Positions 55,615 through 63,716 of a stretch of DNA of 64,000 nucleotides are shown in pieces. The notes under the pieces were generated by a model that did no database searches, had not been told where the DNA came from, and saw nothing but the letters and a program-made list of their open reading frames with translations. Source of the DNA: Streptomyces sp. 35G-GA-8 (GTDB lineage: Bacteria > Actinomycetota > Actinomycetes > Streptomycetales > Streptomycetaceae); the NCBI RefSeq assembly GCF_023534745.1, contig NZ_JAMHJQ010000003.1:1-64000 (forward strand), read 5' to 3'. A program made the translations under genes and the position numbers. How positions within the stretch are numbered: the stretch's first letter is position 1; the number at the start of each line of letters is the position of its first letter.

Positions 55615-57573
55615 CTAGTTGAGCTTGACCAGTGGGGCGTTGATGGAGCAGGTGCTGCCGCCCTTGATCTCGGTCCGCGAGGTCCCGTCGATCGCGACCT
55701 GACTGCCCGTCACATCGACCGTGCCGCCGGTGGCCAGCCGGAGCCGGCCGGTCCCGCCGTCCACCTGAACGCCTGTGCGGGCCGTCAACTTCACCGAATC
55801 ACCGGTGAGTTCCAGCGCGCCCTGCCCGGCGTCCAGTGCCACGCCGCTGCCCGCCTTGATCGAGACCTGTTGCCGGGCCTCTATCTCCACACTGCCGTCG
55901 CTGTTGACGACGATGGTGGTGCCCCTGCGGTCGAGATCGATCCTCAACTTGCCGTCCCCGGTGACCAGTCGTACGCCCTGCGGGCCGTTCGCGGCGTCCA
56001 GCAGCTCCAGTTGATTGCCGCCCTTGGAGGCGAAGGCGCGCCGGTTGACCGCGCCACTGGTGGGGTCGATCAGCTCGCCGCCTCCTGAGCCGCCGATGCC
56101 TCCCCCGCCACCGCCACCGCCACCGCTTCCGCCCCCGCCACCGCTTCCACCGTCGGTTCCGCCGCTGCCCTGGGAGGGCTTGTCCTGACCGTTGTAGAGA
56201 CCGGCCAGTACATACGGCCGGTCCAGATGGCCCTGCTCGAACCCGACCAGTACCTCGTCCCCCACCTCGGGGATGAACGCCTCGCCGCCGCCCGTACCAC
56301 CGGACTGCGCCGTACGCGCCCAGTCGCTCGCGTACTCGTCCGACAGCCACGGGAAGCGGACCTTCACCCGCCCCATCGCCTGCGGGTCCTGAGTGTCCGT
56401 CACCGTTCCATTGACCAGCCCCGAGCAGCGCCCGCCCGCACCCGCACCGGCGCCACCACCGCCCGAGCCCGCGCCGCCGCCGGTCAGACCGAACAGCGAG
56501 CGCTCCTGCTGCCCCGAGACGGTGATCCACGTCTCGTAGCCGCGCACGGGGTCGAAGACATGCCGCGAGGAGGTGACCGTATAGCGTCCCTCGAACGGCG
56601 CGCCCACGGCATTGAGCGCCACGGCGCTGCCCGCCCGCACCCGCGGATTGCCCCGGATCACCGCCTCCAGCTCGGCGAAGGATCCGGCGATCCGCTCCGC
56701 CAGCGCCTTCGCCGCCTGATCCACCTGCGCCTGCGTCCCGTACGAGGCGTCCGTGACGACGAAACTGGCCTCGCCGAAGGGCGCCGACACCTCGGCCGCC
56801 GTCACCCCGAGAGCCAGCGTCGACGCACTCCCCGCCGGTGCCCGGCCCACCAGCGGCTGTTTGGCCGCCACGTCCCAGCCGCGCACCTCCACCTCGGAGA
56901 CCTGCTCGGCCGACGACACCCCGGCCCGGCAGCGGATCAGATTGCTCCCCATCTCCAGTACCAGCGGGTTCTGTTCGGCCCGCGCGGAGCTGTCCGGGGC
57001 ACCACCGGCCTCGGCAGGCCTGGTGATATGCAGCCGGCCGTCCGTGACATAGGCCTGGGCGCCGGCCTCCTCCGCGAGCCCGCGCACGAACTCCCAGTCG
57101 CTGATGTTGGGCTGGGCCACATGCTCCAGCACCGGCCCGGCGACATCGACCGTCCCGGGGCGCAGCCCGGCCCGCTGTGCCACCTGCGCGCAGATGTCGG
57201 CGAGCGTCATGTTCTGATACCCGGCGACGCGGCGGCCCCGGAACAGCCGGTGCGACTCGTCGAGCCCGCGCACCACCGTGAACGTGCCGGTGTCATCGAT
57301 CTCGACCTCCAGGGCCGTCACCACACCGGTCAGCAGAGGCGTCGCGGAGGGGCCCCCGCCCGCGTGCGCCAGCAACCGGGCCTCACCGCCGATCTTGAGG
57401 CCCGTCTGTTCCAGCAGCACCCGGCCGGGATCGCGGAACCGAAGCACGAAGAGGTCCGGCAGCGTCCGGCTGTCGTCCACATACCCCTCGACCAGTGTGT
57501 TGGCGAGGGCCGGTGGCAGCGGACTGCCACCGAACTCGATCACCAGCGCCTTGGCGACACCCTGCTGGGCCAT
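55615..57573 (-). CDS. VgrG-type spike protein
   Basis: A 652-residue central spike. Residues 1-380 hold the gp27-like tube-binding part (FVLRFRDPGRVLLEQ, EFVRGLAEEAGAQAY), then an OB domain (GRVKVRFPWLSDEYASDWAR, EVGDEVLVGFEQGHLDRPYVL), then a beta-helix with Gly/Val-rich repeats. Between the last two a Gly-rich linker (about residues 455-490) is a low-complexity hinge. It starts six bases after the LysM gene. Confidence 0.92.
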   Translation of the reverse strand: MAQQGVAKALVIEFGGSPLPPALANTLVEGYVDDSRTLPDLFVLRFRDPGRVLLEQTGLKIGGEARLLAHAGGGPSATPLLTGVVTALEVEIDDTGTFTVVRGLDESHRLFRGRRVAGYQNMTLADICAQVAQRAGLRPGTVDVAGPVLEHVAQPNISDWEFVRGLAEEAGAQAYVTDGRLHITRPAEAGGAPDSSARAEQNPLVLEMGSNLIRCRAGVSSAEQVSEVEVRGWDVAAKQPLVGRAPAGSASTLALGVTAAEVSAPFGEASFVVTDASYGTQAQVDQAAKALAERIAGSFAELEAVIRGNPRVRAGSAVALNAVGAPFEGRYTVTSSRHVFDPVRGYETWITVSGQQERSLFGLTGGGAGSGGGGAGAGAGGRCSGLVNGTVTDTQDPQAMGRVKVRFPWLSDEYASDWARTAQSGGTGGGEAFIPEVGDEVLVGFEQGHLDRPYVLAGLYNGQDKPSQGSGGTDGGSGGGGGSGGGGGGGGGIGGSGGGELIDPTSGAVNRRAFASKGGNQLELLDAANGPQGVRLVTGDGKLRIDLDRRGTTIVVNSDGSVEIEARQQVSIKAGSGVALDAGQGALELTGDSVKLTARTGVQVDGGTGRLRLATGGTVDVTGSQVAIDGTSRTEIKGGSTCSINAPLVKLN

Positions 57574-57579
57574 CCGCCC

Positions 57580-58383
57580 TCACCCCTGCCTCGGCTGTTC
57601 CCGCGCGCGCTCGGATTCGCGCAGCCGGTCCAGCTCGTCGAGTGCGGGCAGCAGCAGCTCCTGGCCGCTGGTCAGCCGCATCGGGTCGTCGATCCCGTTC
57701 GCATCGGCGATGACCCGCCAGGCCCCGGGATCCCCGTACTCGCGATGGGCGAGACCCGGCAGCGAATCCCCGGCGCGTACCCGGTGCACGCGCCGCGCCG
57801 CCAGCGCACCCGAGGTCGGGTTCTGTCCCGGTGTCTCTCCGCTGATCTCCTCCATCGTCACCTGGCAGAGCGCCCTGATGGGTACACCGGAGGTCGTGAA
57901 GAGCGTGTACTTCGCCTGCACTTGGCTCACATAGCCGGGAAAGCCCGTGAGCCCGCCCCAGTGGAACACCACCCACGGCGGCGAGGAGCGCTGCTGCTGA
58001 CGGGTCTCGTCGGTCGGCACACAGCAGGCGAAGAGCTTCTCCACGGATGTCACGACGCTGCTGTCCTGGGTGTCGCTGGCGTCGAAGAACATCTCCACCG
58101 TCAGCTTGCTCGGCTGCGGCCCCTGGTACTCCGGCGGCCCCGAGCTCTTCGCGCCCTTGGCGGGGGTGCGCTTCCAGGACGCCGCCTTCGTCAGGCTCAA
58201 CTCCTTGGGATTGAACTGGAACTCGATACGGCCGCACGGCCCGCCAGGGGTCAGACTGCCGCCGGGCGGCGGCGTACGCAGCTCCAGATAGGCGTGCTCC
58301 AGCTTGGGCCTCGCCGAGCCGGGCGCCCGGGAGGCGGCCGTACCCGAGCTGCCGGCGGCACTGAAGGCGATGGGCCCGCTCAT
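57580..58383 (-). CDS. LysM-domain baseplate/tube adaptor (gp53-like)
   Basis: A 267-residue protein: an N-terminal beta domain with the FQFNPKELSLTKAASWKR motif (contains GRIEFQFNPKEL), then a C-terminal LysM (VRAGDSLPGLAHREYGDPGAW, ending ELLLPALDELDRLRE). In Afp-like systems it links the inner baseplate to the tube or spike; its LysM does not imply cell-wall binding. Located between the second tube protein and VgrG. Confidence 0.9.
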   Translation of the reverse strand: MSGPIAFSAAGSSGTAASRAPGSARPKLEHAYLELRTPPPGGSLTPGGPCGRIEFQFNPKELSLTKAASWKRTPAKGAKSSGPPEYQGPQPSKLTVEMFFDASDTQDSSVVTSVEKLFACCVPTDETRQQQRSSPPWVVFHWGGLTGFPGYVSQVQAKYTLFTTSGVPIRALCQVTMEEISGETPGQNPTSGALAARRVHRVRAGDSLPGLAHREYGDPGAWRVIADANGIDDPMRLTSGQELLLPALDELDRLRESERAREQPRQG

Positions 58384-58388
58384 CGCGC

Positions 58389-58826
58389 TCAGCCCTCCAT
58401 CACATAGCCGTGGTGGGCGATCTCGATCGTCTCGATCGCGACCTTGGGGGACTCGGGGGTGAAGGAGGGGCCGGTCCAGCGCACCGGTACGACCTCCAGC
58501 AGCCCCCACTGGGCGACCTTGCGGCCGTCGCCCGTCCTGGCCTCGATATGCGCGGTCTTACGGCTGAAACCGGTCGTCATGCTGGCGAACCACTTGGCGA
58601 CCTTCTCCGTCTCCCGGGTCAGCGGGCGGGACAGCTTGACGTTCGAGTACTTGAGGCGGGTGGGCAACTGCCAGACGTGGCCGTTGTTGCCGCCCTCCTC
58701 GCGTGCTTCGAGCACCACTTCGCAGCCGAGACCGTCGCAGGTGTTGAACGAGCCGAGTTCGATGCCGTCGATGGTGACGACGAAGCAGACGCTGACGGCC
58801 GGATCGTCGTTGTCGGTCGGGGCCAT
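58389..58826 (-). CDS. Phage tail tube protein (second tube gene)
   Basis: A 145-residue Hcp/gp19-like tube protein: VVTIDGIELGSFNTCDGLGCEVVLE, then LKYSNVKLSRPLTRETEKVAKWFASM. It probably forms the short tube section near the baseplate. AGAGG lies nine bases upstream of the ATG. It is downstream of a 598-residue protein across a tandem repeat. Confidence 0.9.
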   Translation of the reverse strand: MAPTDNDDPAVSVCFVVTIDGIELGSFNTCDGLGCEVVLEAREEGGNNGHVWQLPTRLKYSNVKLSRPLTRETEKVAKWFASMTTGFSRKTAHIEARTGDGRKVAQWGLLEVVPVRWTGPSFTPESPKVAIETIEIAHHGYVMEG

Positions 58827-58859
58827 GGCATGTACCTCTCCATGCTGGTGTTGATCAGG

Positions 58860-58895
58860 TCAATGCCTGGTGTTGATTCAATGCCTGGTGTTGAT
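58860..58895 (-). repeat. 18-bp tandem duplication at a gene end
   Basis: Two perfect copies of TCAATGCCTGGTGTTGAT (plus strand): 58878-58895 is the last six codons of the 598-residue gene and 58860-58877 is a copy just after its stop. A partial third copy (58840-58859) follows. Confidence 0.85.
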
Positions 58896-60674
58896 CAGGA
58901 ATCCGGCGCGTTCGCGCTCCAGGCGCAGGTCCGCCTTGAGGAGTCTGCTCAGGGGCGCGTACAGCGCTCGTACGAGTTCATCGGTGACGGGCGGGGTGGC
59001 TGTGCCTGTGCCTGTGCCCGTGCCTGTGCCCGTGCCTGTGCCTGTGCCTGTGCCCGTTCCCGCGTCTGTGCGCGCGCCTTGGGCGGCCGGGGAGCCGGGT
59101 GGGGCGGACTCGGGGTCTCCGGGCACTTCCGGGGCGGTGGCGTCCGGGAACGTGGGGGCGTCGGCGCTCGGTTCCGGGTCCGGGACGGTGATCGGCGGAA
59201 GATCCGGTTCCGGCGCGGGGGCCGGGGGCTCGCTGGTGGCGGTCGCACGCTGGATCACGCGCGTACCGCGCGCACCGCGCGTACCGCTGAAGACGACGCT
59301 GCCGTCGGCCATCCGCTGGGCCACCCCCGCGGCGACGGCCGCGGAACCGGCGTCCTGGAAGGTGGGGGCGGGGCGCCCGGGGTTGGTTGTCGCTGTGTCT
59401 CGGGGCGTTGCTTCGGCCATTGCCCTTCCGACCATTGCCTCTCCGGCCATGGCTGCTCGGGCCGCCGTTGCTCGGGGTGCGGTTGCTCGGGCCACGGTCA
59501 ACGGAGCTGCCGAGGAGGATTGTTGGACCGATGGCGTCCTCGTGGGCCCCGGGGGTTCCCACCGGACCGGCACGGCCGGCGGCTCCGGGGCGGTGCCGGT
59601 GCCGGTGGGTGCGGGGGCGTCCGGCCCGGTGGCGAAGAGGGGGACCGCCCGCTGCGCGAGGAGCGGAGCCACCGGACCGGACGCCGGTTCTGTCGGCCGG
59701 GGGAGTGCGGGACCGCTCAAGCGCTGGATCGGGACGGGGGCGGGGCCAGGGACGGGGGTCGGGTCGGGTGCGGGGGCTGTCGGTGACGCGGCGGGTGGTT
59801 GTTCCGTCCCGGACTCCGGTGCGTACGGCGTGTGTTGCGGTGTGAGGGGTGGGGCTTCGCCGAGCAGCGGCCCGATCGGCTCACCCGTATCCGGCGCAGA
59901 CGCGGGTGGTGTGGCCGGTGTGGCCGGTGTGGCCGGTTCGGTTACCGGCCCGGAGGTGCGAGCCGCGATCGCCCGTTGCGCTGTGGGGGGCAGACCGGCC
60001 AGTGGCGCCCCGAGGCCGGGCATGCGCGGCCGGGACGGTGGCCTCGGCGTTTCCGGCGGGACGGGGAGGGGCGCGGCGTGCGACCGCTGAACGGGTGCAG
60101 GAGCGGGGGGAGTTGGTGACGTACCGACGGTGGGGACAGTGGGTGCCGGTTCCAGGGGGCGCTCACCCACCAGTTGACGTACGGGGAGTTCTGCGGGCGA
60201 GGTACCGGCGGTGACCATCTCCCCCGGGGAGTAGCTCCGTTGCAGCGGAACCGCCCGAGGCTGTACTTGTACGCGCCCCGTCGCCCCCGGCCGGTTGGCG
60301 ACCGCATTGCCTTCCGTCCCCCGAATCCGCTCGCTCTCGGCCCGTCGGCTCACCGTTGCCGTCGTCGGTCCGGTGGAGGCGACGAGCCCGTGCACCAGCC
60401 CCGAGGGTGCCTGTGGACTGACCAGATGGCCCAGCGGCGTACTGAGCGAGGCGTCCTGCCAGGTGCCGAGCGAGCCACGGAAACCGGCCGGGTCCGTGAT
60501 CAGGCCGGGCGTCGTCAACGTACGCTGCACGGGCGGGAGTTCGCGCCAGCCTCCCGCCGGGCGGCCTGTCCTGGCGGTTGCGCCGGCGTCCGCCGAGGTC
60601 CTACCGGTGTCTGCCGCGGTCTTACCGGGGTCCGCCGCGGTCCGGTCTCCGCGCAGCCAGGACAGCAGTCCCAT
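58878..60674 (-). CDS. Proline-rich CIS protein with repeated [VIL]QR motifs and Gly-Thr tract
   Basis: A 598-residue protein without a recognised enzyme fold. Short [VIL]QR motifs recur (PPVQRTL, VPLQRSY, APVQRSH, VPIQRLS, RVIQRAT). The middle is Pro/Ala/Thr-rich and likely disordered; near the C-terminus lies a (Gly-Thr) tract of about 11 repeats, then a folded end LVRALYAPLSRLLKADLRLERERAG. It sits between the DUF6760-like and second tube genes. It could be a scaffold, tape-measure substitute or cargo linker; this is inference. GGGAGGAG precedes the ATG. Confidence 0.6.
   Translation of the reverse strand: MGLLSWLRGDRTAADPGKTAADTGRTSADAGATARTGRPAGGWRELPPVQRTLTTPGLITDPAGFRGSLGTWQDASLSTPLGHLVSPQAPSGLVHGLVASTGPTTATVSRRAESERIRGTEGNAVANRPGATGRVQVQPRAVPLQRSYSPGEMVTAGTSPAELPVRQLVGERPLEPAPTVPTVGTSPTPPAPAPVQRSHAAPLPVPPETPRPPSRPRMPGLGAPLAGLPPTAQRAIAARTSGPVTEPATPATPATPPASAPDTGEPIGPLLGEAPPLTPQHTPYAPESGTEQPPAASPTAPAPDPTPVPGPAPVPIQRLSGPALPRPTEPASGPVAPLLAQRAVPLFATGPDAPAPTGTGTAPEPPAVPVRWEPPGPTRTPSVQQSSSAAPLTVARATAPRATAARAAMAGEAMVGRAMAEATPRDTATTNPGRPAPTFQDAGSAAVAAGVAQRMADGSVVFSGTRGARGTRVIQRATATSEPPAPAPEPDLPPITVPDPEPSADAPTFPDATAPEVPGDPESAPPGSPAAQGARTDAGTGTGTGTGTGTGTGTGTGTATPPVTDELVRALYAPLSRLLKADLRLERERAGFLINTRH
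59001..59056. repeat. Hexanucleotide (CCTGTG/CCCGTG)n tract
   Basis: About nine units of CCTGTG or CCCGTG, on the coding strand encoding Gly-Thr repeats of the 598-residue protein. Such a tract can slip in length. Confidence 0.9.
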
Positions 60675-60725
60675 GGTGTCTCCTCCCTCCCTCGCGTTTC
60701 CGGTCCCGCTGGACGCTTTCCGTTG

Positions 60726-60767
60726 CTCCTGGCCTACTCCTGGCCTACTCGTGGCCTACTCCTGGCC
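60726..60767. repeat. 11-bp tandem repeat at a gene end
   Basis: Units CTCCTGGCCTA (60726-60736, 60737-60747), CTCGTGGCCTA (60748-60758) and a partial fourth. On the minus strand each unit carries GGCCAGGAG plus a TAG; the last codons and stop of the DUF6760-like gene lie inside it. Confidence 0.85.
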
Positions 60768-60902
60768 GGTGAGCCGGGCGATCTGTGCGATATACCGGCG
60801 CCGCTCGGAATGCTCCAGATCGAGCAGTTCGTCGCGTGGCCAGTGGAAGTGATAGGCGAGGTACGCGACCTCCTCGTACAGCAGGTCGGCCGCGTACGTC
60901 AC
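60756..60902 (-). CDS. DUF6760-like small protein
   Basis: A 48-residue protein, MTYAADLLYEEVAYLAYHFH then WPRDELLDLEHSERRRYIAQ, ending IARLTGQE. It is shorter than usual detection limits. I recognise the pattern from small genes that follow the gpG-type protein in contractile injection clusters (DUF6760). GTG at 60902 overlaps the previous stop as GTGA. It probably acts in tail assembly. Its last codons are repeated in the tandem array. Confidence 0.75.
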   Translation of the reverse strand: MTYAADLLYEEVAYLAYHFHWPRDELLDLEHSERRRYIAQIARLTGQE

Positions 60903-61387
60903 GATTCCCCCGGGCGACCACCTCCGGCGAGGTCCACGGCGAAGTTCTCCTGGCAGGACGGGCAGGTCACGGCGGCGCGGGTGTGCCCCTCGGCGTTGAT
61001 CCTGCGGTAGAAGTCCTGGAGGAAGGCGAGGTCCGAGGCGAACAGGTCCTCGATGACGCCCGGATGGATGTCGTCGACCGTGCCGATCCGGCTGACCACG
61101 CGGGCGATCAGGACCACCGACAGATAGGCGGCGTTCTCCCGTACGCGGTCGTCCCGGAGCGGGATCAACTCGTCGCGGGCGGTGGCCAGCCGCATCACGC
61201 CGCTGCGGTGGACGGTGCCGTCGTCGTCCACGTACCCGCGCGGCAGCTCGAACGGGAACTCGGTCCGTAGCGTCTCCCTGGACTCCCTGGACTCCCTGGA
61301 CTCCCGCGAGTCCCGCGATTCCAGGGCGGGCGTACGTTCCTCGTCGCTCGTCCCACCGCGCGCGGAGGCGGACAGCACCCGCCGCAT
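60899..61387 (-). CDS. CIS tail assembly protein (gpG/gp41-like) with CxxC
   Basis: A 162-residue protein placed between tube and DUF6760-like gene. Its middle (FPFELPRGYVDDDGTVHRSG and DLAFLQDFYRRINAEG) is typical of the small T4-like tail chaperone/assembly proteins of injection systems, and CPSC near residue 145 could bind zinc. Near the start is an Arg-Glu-Ser repeat (SRDSRESRESRESRET), encoded by 9-bp tandem repeats. The ATG overlaps the tube stop by one base. Confidence 0.8.
   Translation of the reverse strand: MRRVLSASARGGTSDEERTPALESRDSRESRESRESRETLRTEFPFELPRGYVDDDGTVHRSGVMRLATARDELIPLRDDRVRENAAYLSVVLIARVVSRIGTVDDIHPGVIEDLFASDLAFLQDFYRRINAEGHTRAAVTCPSCQENFAVDLAGGGRPGES
61274..61318. 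repeat. 9-bp tandem repeat
   Basis: Five units of CTCCCTGGA/CTCCCGCGA (61274-61318), encoding Ser-Arg-Glu-type repeats near the start of the 162-residue CIS protein. Confidence 0.85.
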
Positions 61388-61830
61388 CAGTCGACTTCCA
61401 TGCTTTCGTAGGTGATCGCCAGCTTCTCCGTGAGCACGGAGGTGTCGCCCGCCTTCAGCGTGCCGATCTCCAGGGACTTCGGCCAGGCGTTGATCAGCTT
61501 GTAGCGCTTGATCGCGATGCCCTCGTAGTCGTAGACGATGATCGCCCCGTTGCGCCGTGCGTCCGACATCCGGCCGAACCGCGAGTCCTTGACCCACTGC
61601 TCGAAACTGTTGTCCTCGGTGAGTCCACGGCTGACGGTGACCTCACCCGCTTTGGGGCGTCCCGGGAGCTTTTTGATGGCGTATTTGCCGTCGGCGGTGT
61701 TCTGCTTCAGCTCGATGACATCCTGCTCCATCTTCAGACCCGTCACCTCGGTGATCTGTTTGATGACGACGCTGTCGAATTCCAGACCGAAGGAATGCCC
61801 GACGGAACTGTCGAGATCGGGAAGTGGCAC
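61387..61830 (-). CDS. Phage tail tube protein (first tube gene)
   Basis: A 147-residue Hcp/gp19-like protein forming the main inner tube: SVGHSFGLEFDSVVIKQITEVTGL then GEVTVSRGLTEDNSFEQWVK. AGGAGG lies seven bases before the GTG at 61830. It follows the sheath gene. Confidence 0.92.
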   Translation of the reverse strand: MPLPDLDSSVGHSFGLEFDSVVIKQITEVTGLKMEQDVIELKQNTADGKYAIKKLPGRPKAGEVTVSRGLTEDNSFEQWVKDSRFGRMSDARRNGAIIVYDYEGIAIKRYKLINAWPKSLEIGTLKAGDTSVLTEKLAITYESMEVD

Positions 61831-61863
61831 TACCAGCCTCCTCTGTGCTAATGGTCAGTTCGT

Positions 61864-61891
61864 CGATCTTCGATCTTCGATCCTCGATCGT
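61864..61891. repeat. 7-bp tandem repeat between sheath and tube
   Basis: Four units CGATCTT/CGATCTT/CGATCCT/CGATCGT in the 88-base gap between the sheath and tube genes. Confidence 0.8.
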
Positions 61892-61918
61892 CGCTTGGTG
61901 AGGGCCGATCGGCGAAGG

Positions 61919-63451
61919 TCACTCCTCGACGGCGCCGGTTCCGCCGGTCAGCTGGGACAGCCGGAACACCACGAACTCCGCGGGCTTCACCGGTGCCACC
62001 CCGATCTCGCAGATGACCTGCCCCGCGTCGATGCTCTCGGGCGGGTTCGTCTCGCGGTCGCACTTGACGTAGAAAGCCTCCTCGGGCGTCAGCCCGAACA
62101 GCGCGCCCCTGCGCCATTCATTGACCAGGAACGCCGATACCGTACGGCGGATACGGGCCCACAGCGCGTCATCGTTCGGCTCGAACACCACCCATTGTGT
62201 GCCGGTCAGAATCGACTCCTCCAGGTAATTGAAGAGTCGGCGCACATTCAGATAACGCCAGTGGTGGTCCGACGCCAGCGTCCGCGCGCCCCAGACGCGG
62301 ATACCGCGACCGGGAAAGGCACGGATGCAGTTCAGGCCGATCGGATTGAGCAGATCGTGTTCGCCCTTGGTCAACTGCGTCTGCAAGGAGACCGCTCCGC
62401 GTACGACCTCGTTCGCCGGGGCCTTGTGCACCCCGCGTGAGGCATCGCTCCGGGCCCATACGCCGGCGATATGCCCGCTCGGCGGCACGAAGGTATTGCG
62501 GCCGGTCGCCGGGTCGAACACCTTGATCCACGGATAGTAGAGCGTCGCGAACCTGGAATCGAAGCCTGTTGTCTCCGTGCGCCAGCCCTTGATCTGCTGT
62601 GGGCTCAGGGCGGGGGGCGCGTCCAGGATCGCGATACGGTCACCCATCAGCTCGCAGTGGCTGATCAGGGCCTGCTGCACCGAGATCACCGACTCCCGGT
62701 CCAGCACTCCGCGCTCGAAGGCGCTCATGAGGTCCGGTACGGCGACCATGGTGACCTCGTCGATGGCCTCCAGCCCGCCGAGGCCCGTGCGCTGGTCCGG
62801 GTCTCCCACGTACTCGTCCGCGGACAACGGCCCGGTCGCGGGCCCCGCGTCGTCCGCGGGCCGGAGTATCACCGTCCCCGCCTCGGGTCTGCCCGGCGCG
62901 GGCCCGCGCCCCGGCTCGCGTACCTCGATCAGCTCGGACCGGGCCTTCACCTGGGAGGCGACATTGTCCTTGCTGCGCTTCGACGACACCGCCGGGTAGG
63001 TCTCCACGACCTTGCCGTCCTTGGCCACCACCAGACTGAACACGTCCTGCGGCGGATCCTCGCCCTCGGGGTCGGCCACGGTCACGGTGATCTCACCGGT
63101 CACACCGGGCAACGCCCGTACGGTGTACGGCCCGAGGCGCGCCTCCGCGCCGGAAGCGAGTTCCCCGGCCGGACCGCTGTCCGCCTCGCCGCCACCGATG
63201 CGAATCACGTAACAGGTCCCGCCGCCATTGGCGAAGAAGCCGTAGACGGCCGAGGCGAGATAGGTGCCTTCGACGAATTCGCCGAACCGGCCGACGAACT
63301 GCGACCAGTTGGTGATCAGGGTCGGTTCGTTGAACGGCCCCCGCTGGGCGAAGCCGACAAAGGCGGCGACGGATGTACCCACGCCCTCGATGGGCCGTGA
63401 GCCGGACTGGACCTCTTCGACATACACGCCCGGGGACAGATACGACGGCAT
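61919..63451 (-). CDS. Contractile tail sheath protein
   Basis: A 510-residue sheath protein of the phage/Afp type: it starts MPSYLSPGVYVEEVQSGSRP with the family motif (SPGVYVEE), continues GVGTSVAAFVGFAQRGPFN and ends in the conserved C-terminal interlocking region VWGARTLASDHHWRYLNVRR and ANRRTVSA-like segments. An inserted part (about residues 90-200) carries a beta-sandwich with FSLVVAKDGKVV. AAGGAGA precedes the ATG. It is the first gene of the minus-strand CIS operon. Confidence 0.96.
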   Translation of the reverse strand: MPSYLSPGVYVEEVQSGSRPIEGVGTSVAAFVGFAQRGPFNEPTLITNWSQFVGRFGEFVEGTYLASAVYGFFANGGGTCYVIRIGGGEADSGPAGELASGAEARLGPYTVRALPGVTGEITVTVADPEGEDPPQDVFSLVVAKDGKVVETYPAVSSKRSKDNVASQVKARSELIEVREPGRGPAPGRPEAGTVILRPADDAGPATGPLSADEYVGDPDQRTGLGGLEAIDEVTMVAVPDLMSAFERGVLDRESVISVQQALISHCELMGDRIAILDAPPALSPQQIKGWRTETTGFDSRFATLYYPWIKVFDPATGRNTFVPPSGHIAGVWARSDASRGVHKAPANEVVRGAVSLQTQLTKGEHDLLNPIGLNCIRAFPGRGIRVWGARTLASDHHWRYLNVRRLFNYLEESILTGTQWVVFEPNDDALWARIRRTVSAFLVNEWRRGALFGLTPEEAFYVKCDRETNPPESIDAGQVICEIGVAPVKPAEFVVFRLSQLTGGTGAVEE

Positions 63452-63461
63452 GCGACTCTCC

Positions 63462-63511
63462 TTGACCGGGAACGTGGTTGATCAGGGAACATGGTTGATC
63501 AGGGAACGTGG
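63462..63511. repeat. 16-17-bp tandem repeat before the sheath gene
   Basis: TTGACCGGGAACGTGG (63462-63477), TTGATCAGGGAACATGG (63478-63494), TTGATCAGGGAACGTGG (63495-63511). They lie in the sheath 5' leader, 11 bases upstream of the start. Confidence 0.85.
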
Positions 63512-63716
63512 GCGATTCTCGCCGTGGGCGAGATCATCCGGAACGGGCATTCGGCCGCCGCGTCGTACCGAGGCGACTGCCCGAAAAGGCAGAGTCGCCG
63601 GGACAGATGATCGGGCAACGCATCCTGCCCTCGACGCTGTCCGCCTACGCTGCCGGGCGTACCGTACGCGCGCACACCCTGGCTGATATGTCGGGGACCC
63701 GTGACCGGGAGCGGCG
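63512..63716. promoter_or_regulatory. Divergent CIS promoter region
   Basis: About 205 bases between the leader repeats and the divergent gene; it should hold both promoters. No clear -35/-10 pair was identified. GGAG-type sequence (63706-63711) precedes the GTG at 63717. Confidence 0.4.

Noticed and set aside
52527-58407. Long plus-strand frames opposite baseplate J and VgrG (including 52527-54905 and 56227-58407)
   Set aside because: They are reverse-strand shadows of baseplate and spike genes.
59001-59056. Repeated CCTGTG units considered as a CRISPR or microsatellite element
   Set aside because: The units are contiguous with no spacers and are in frame inside a coding gene, encoding Gly-Thr repeats.
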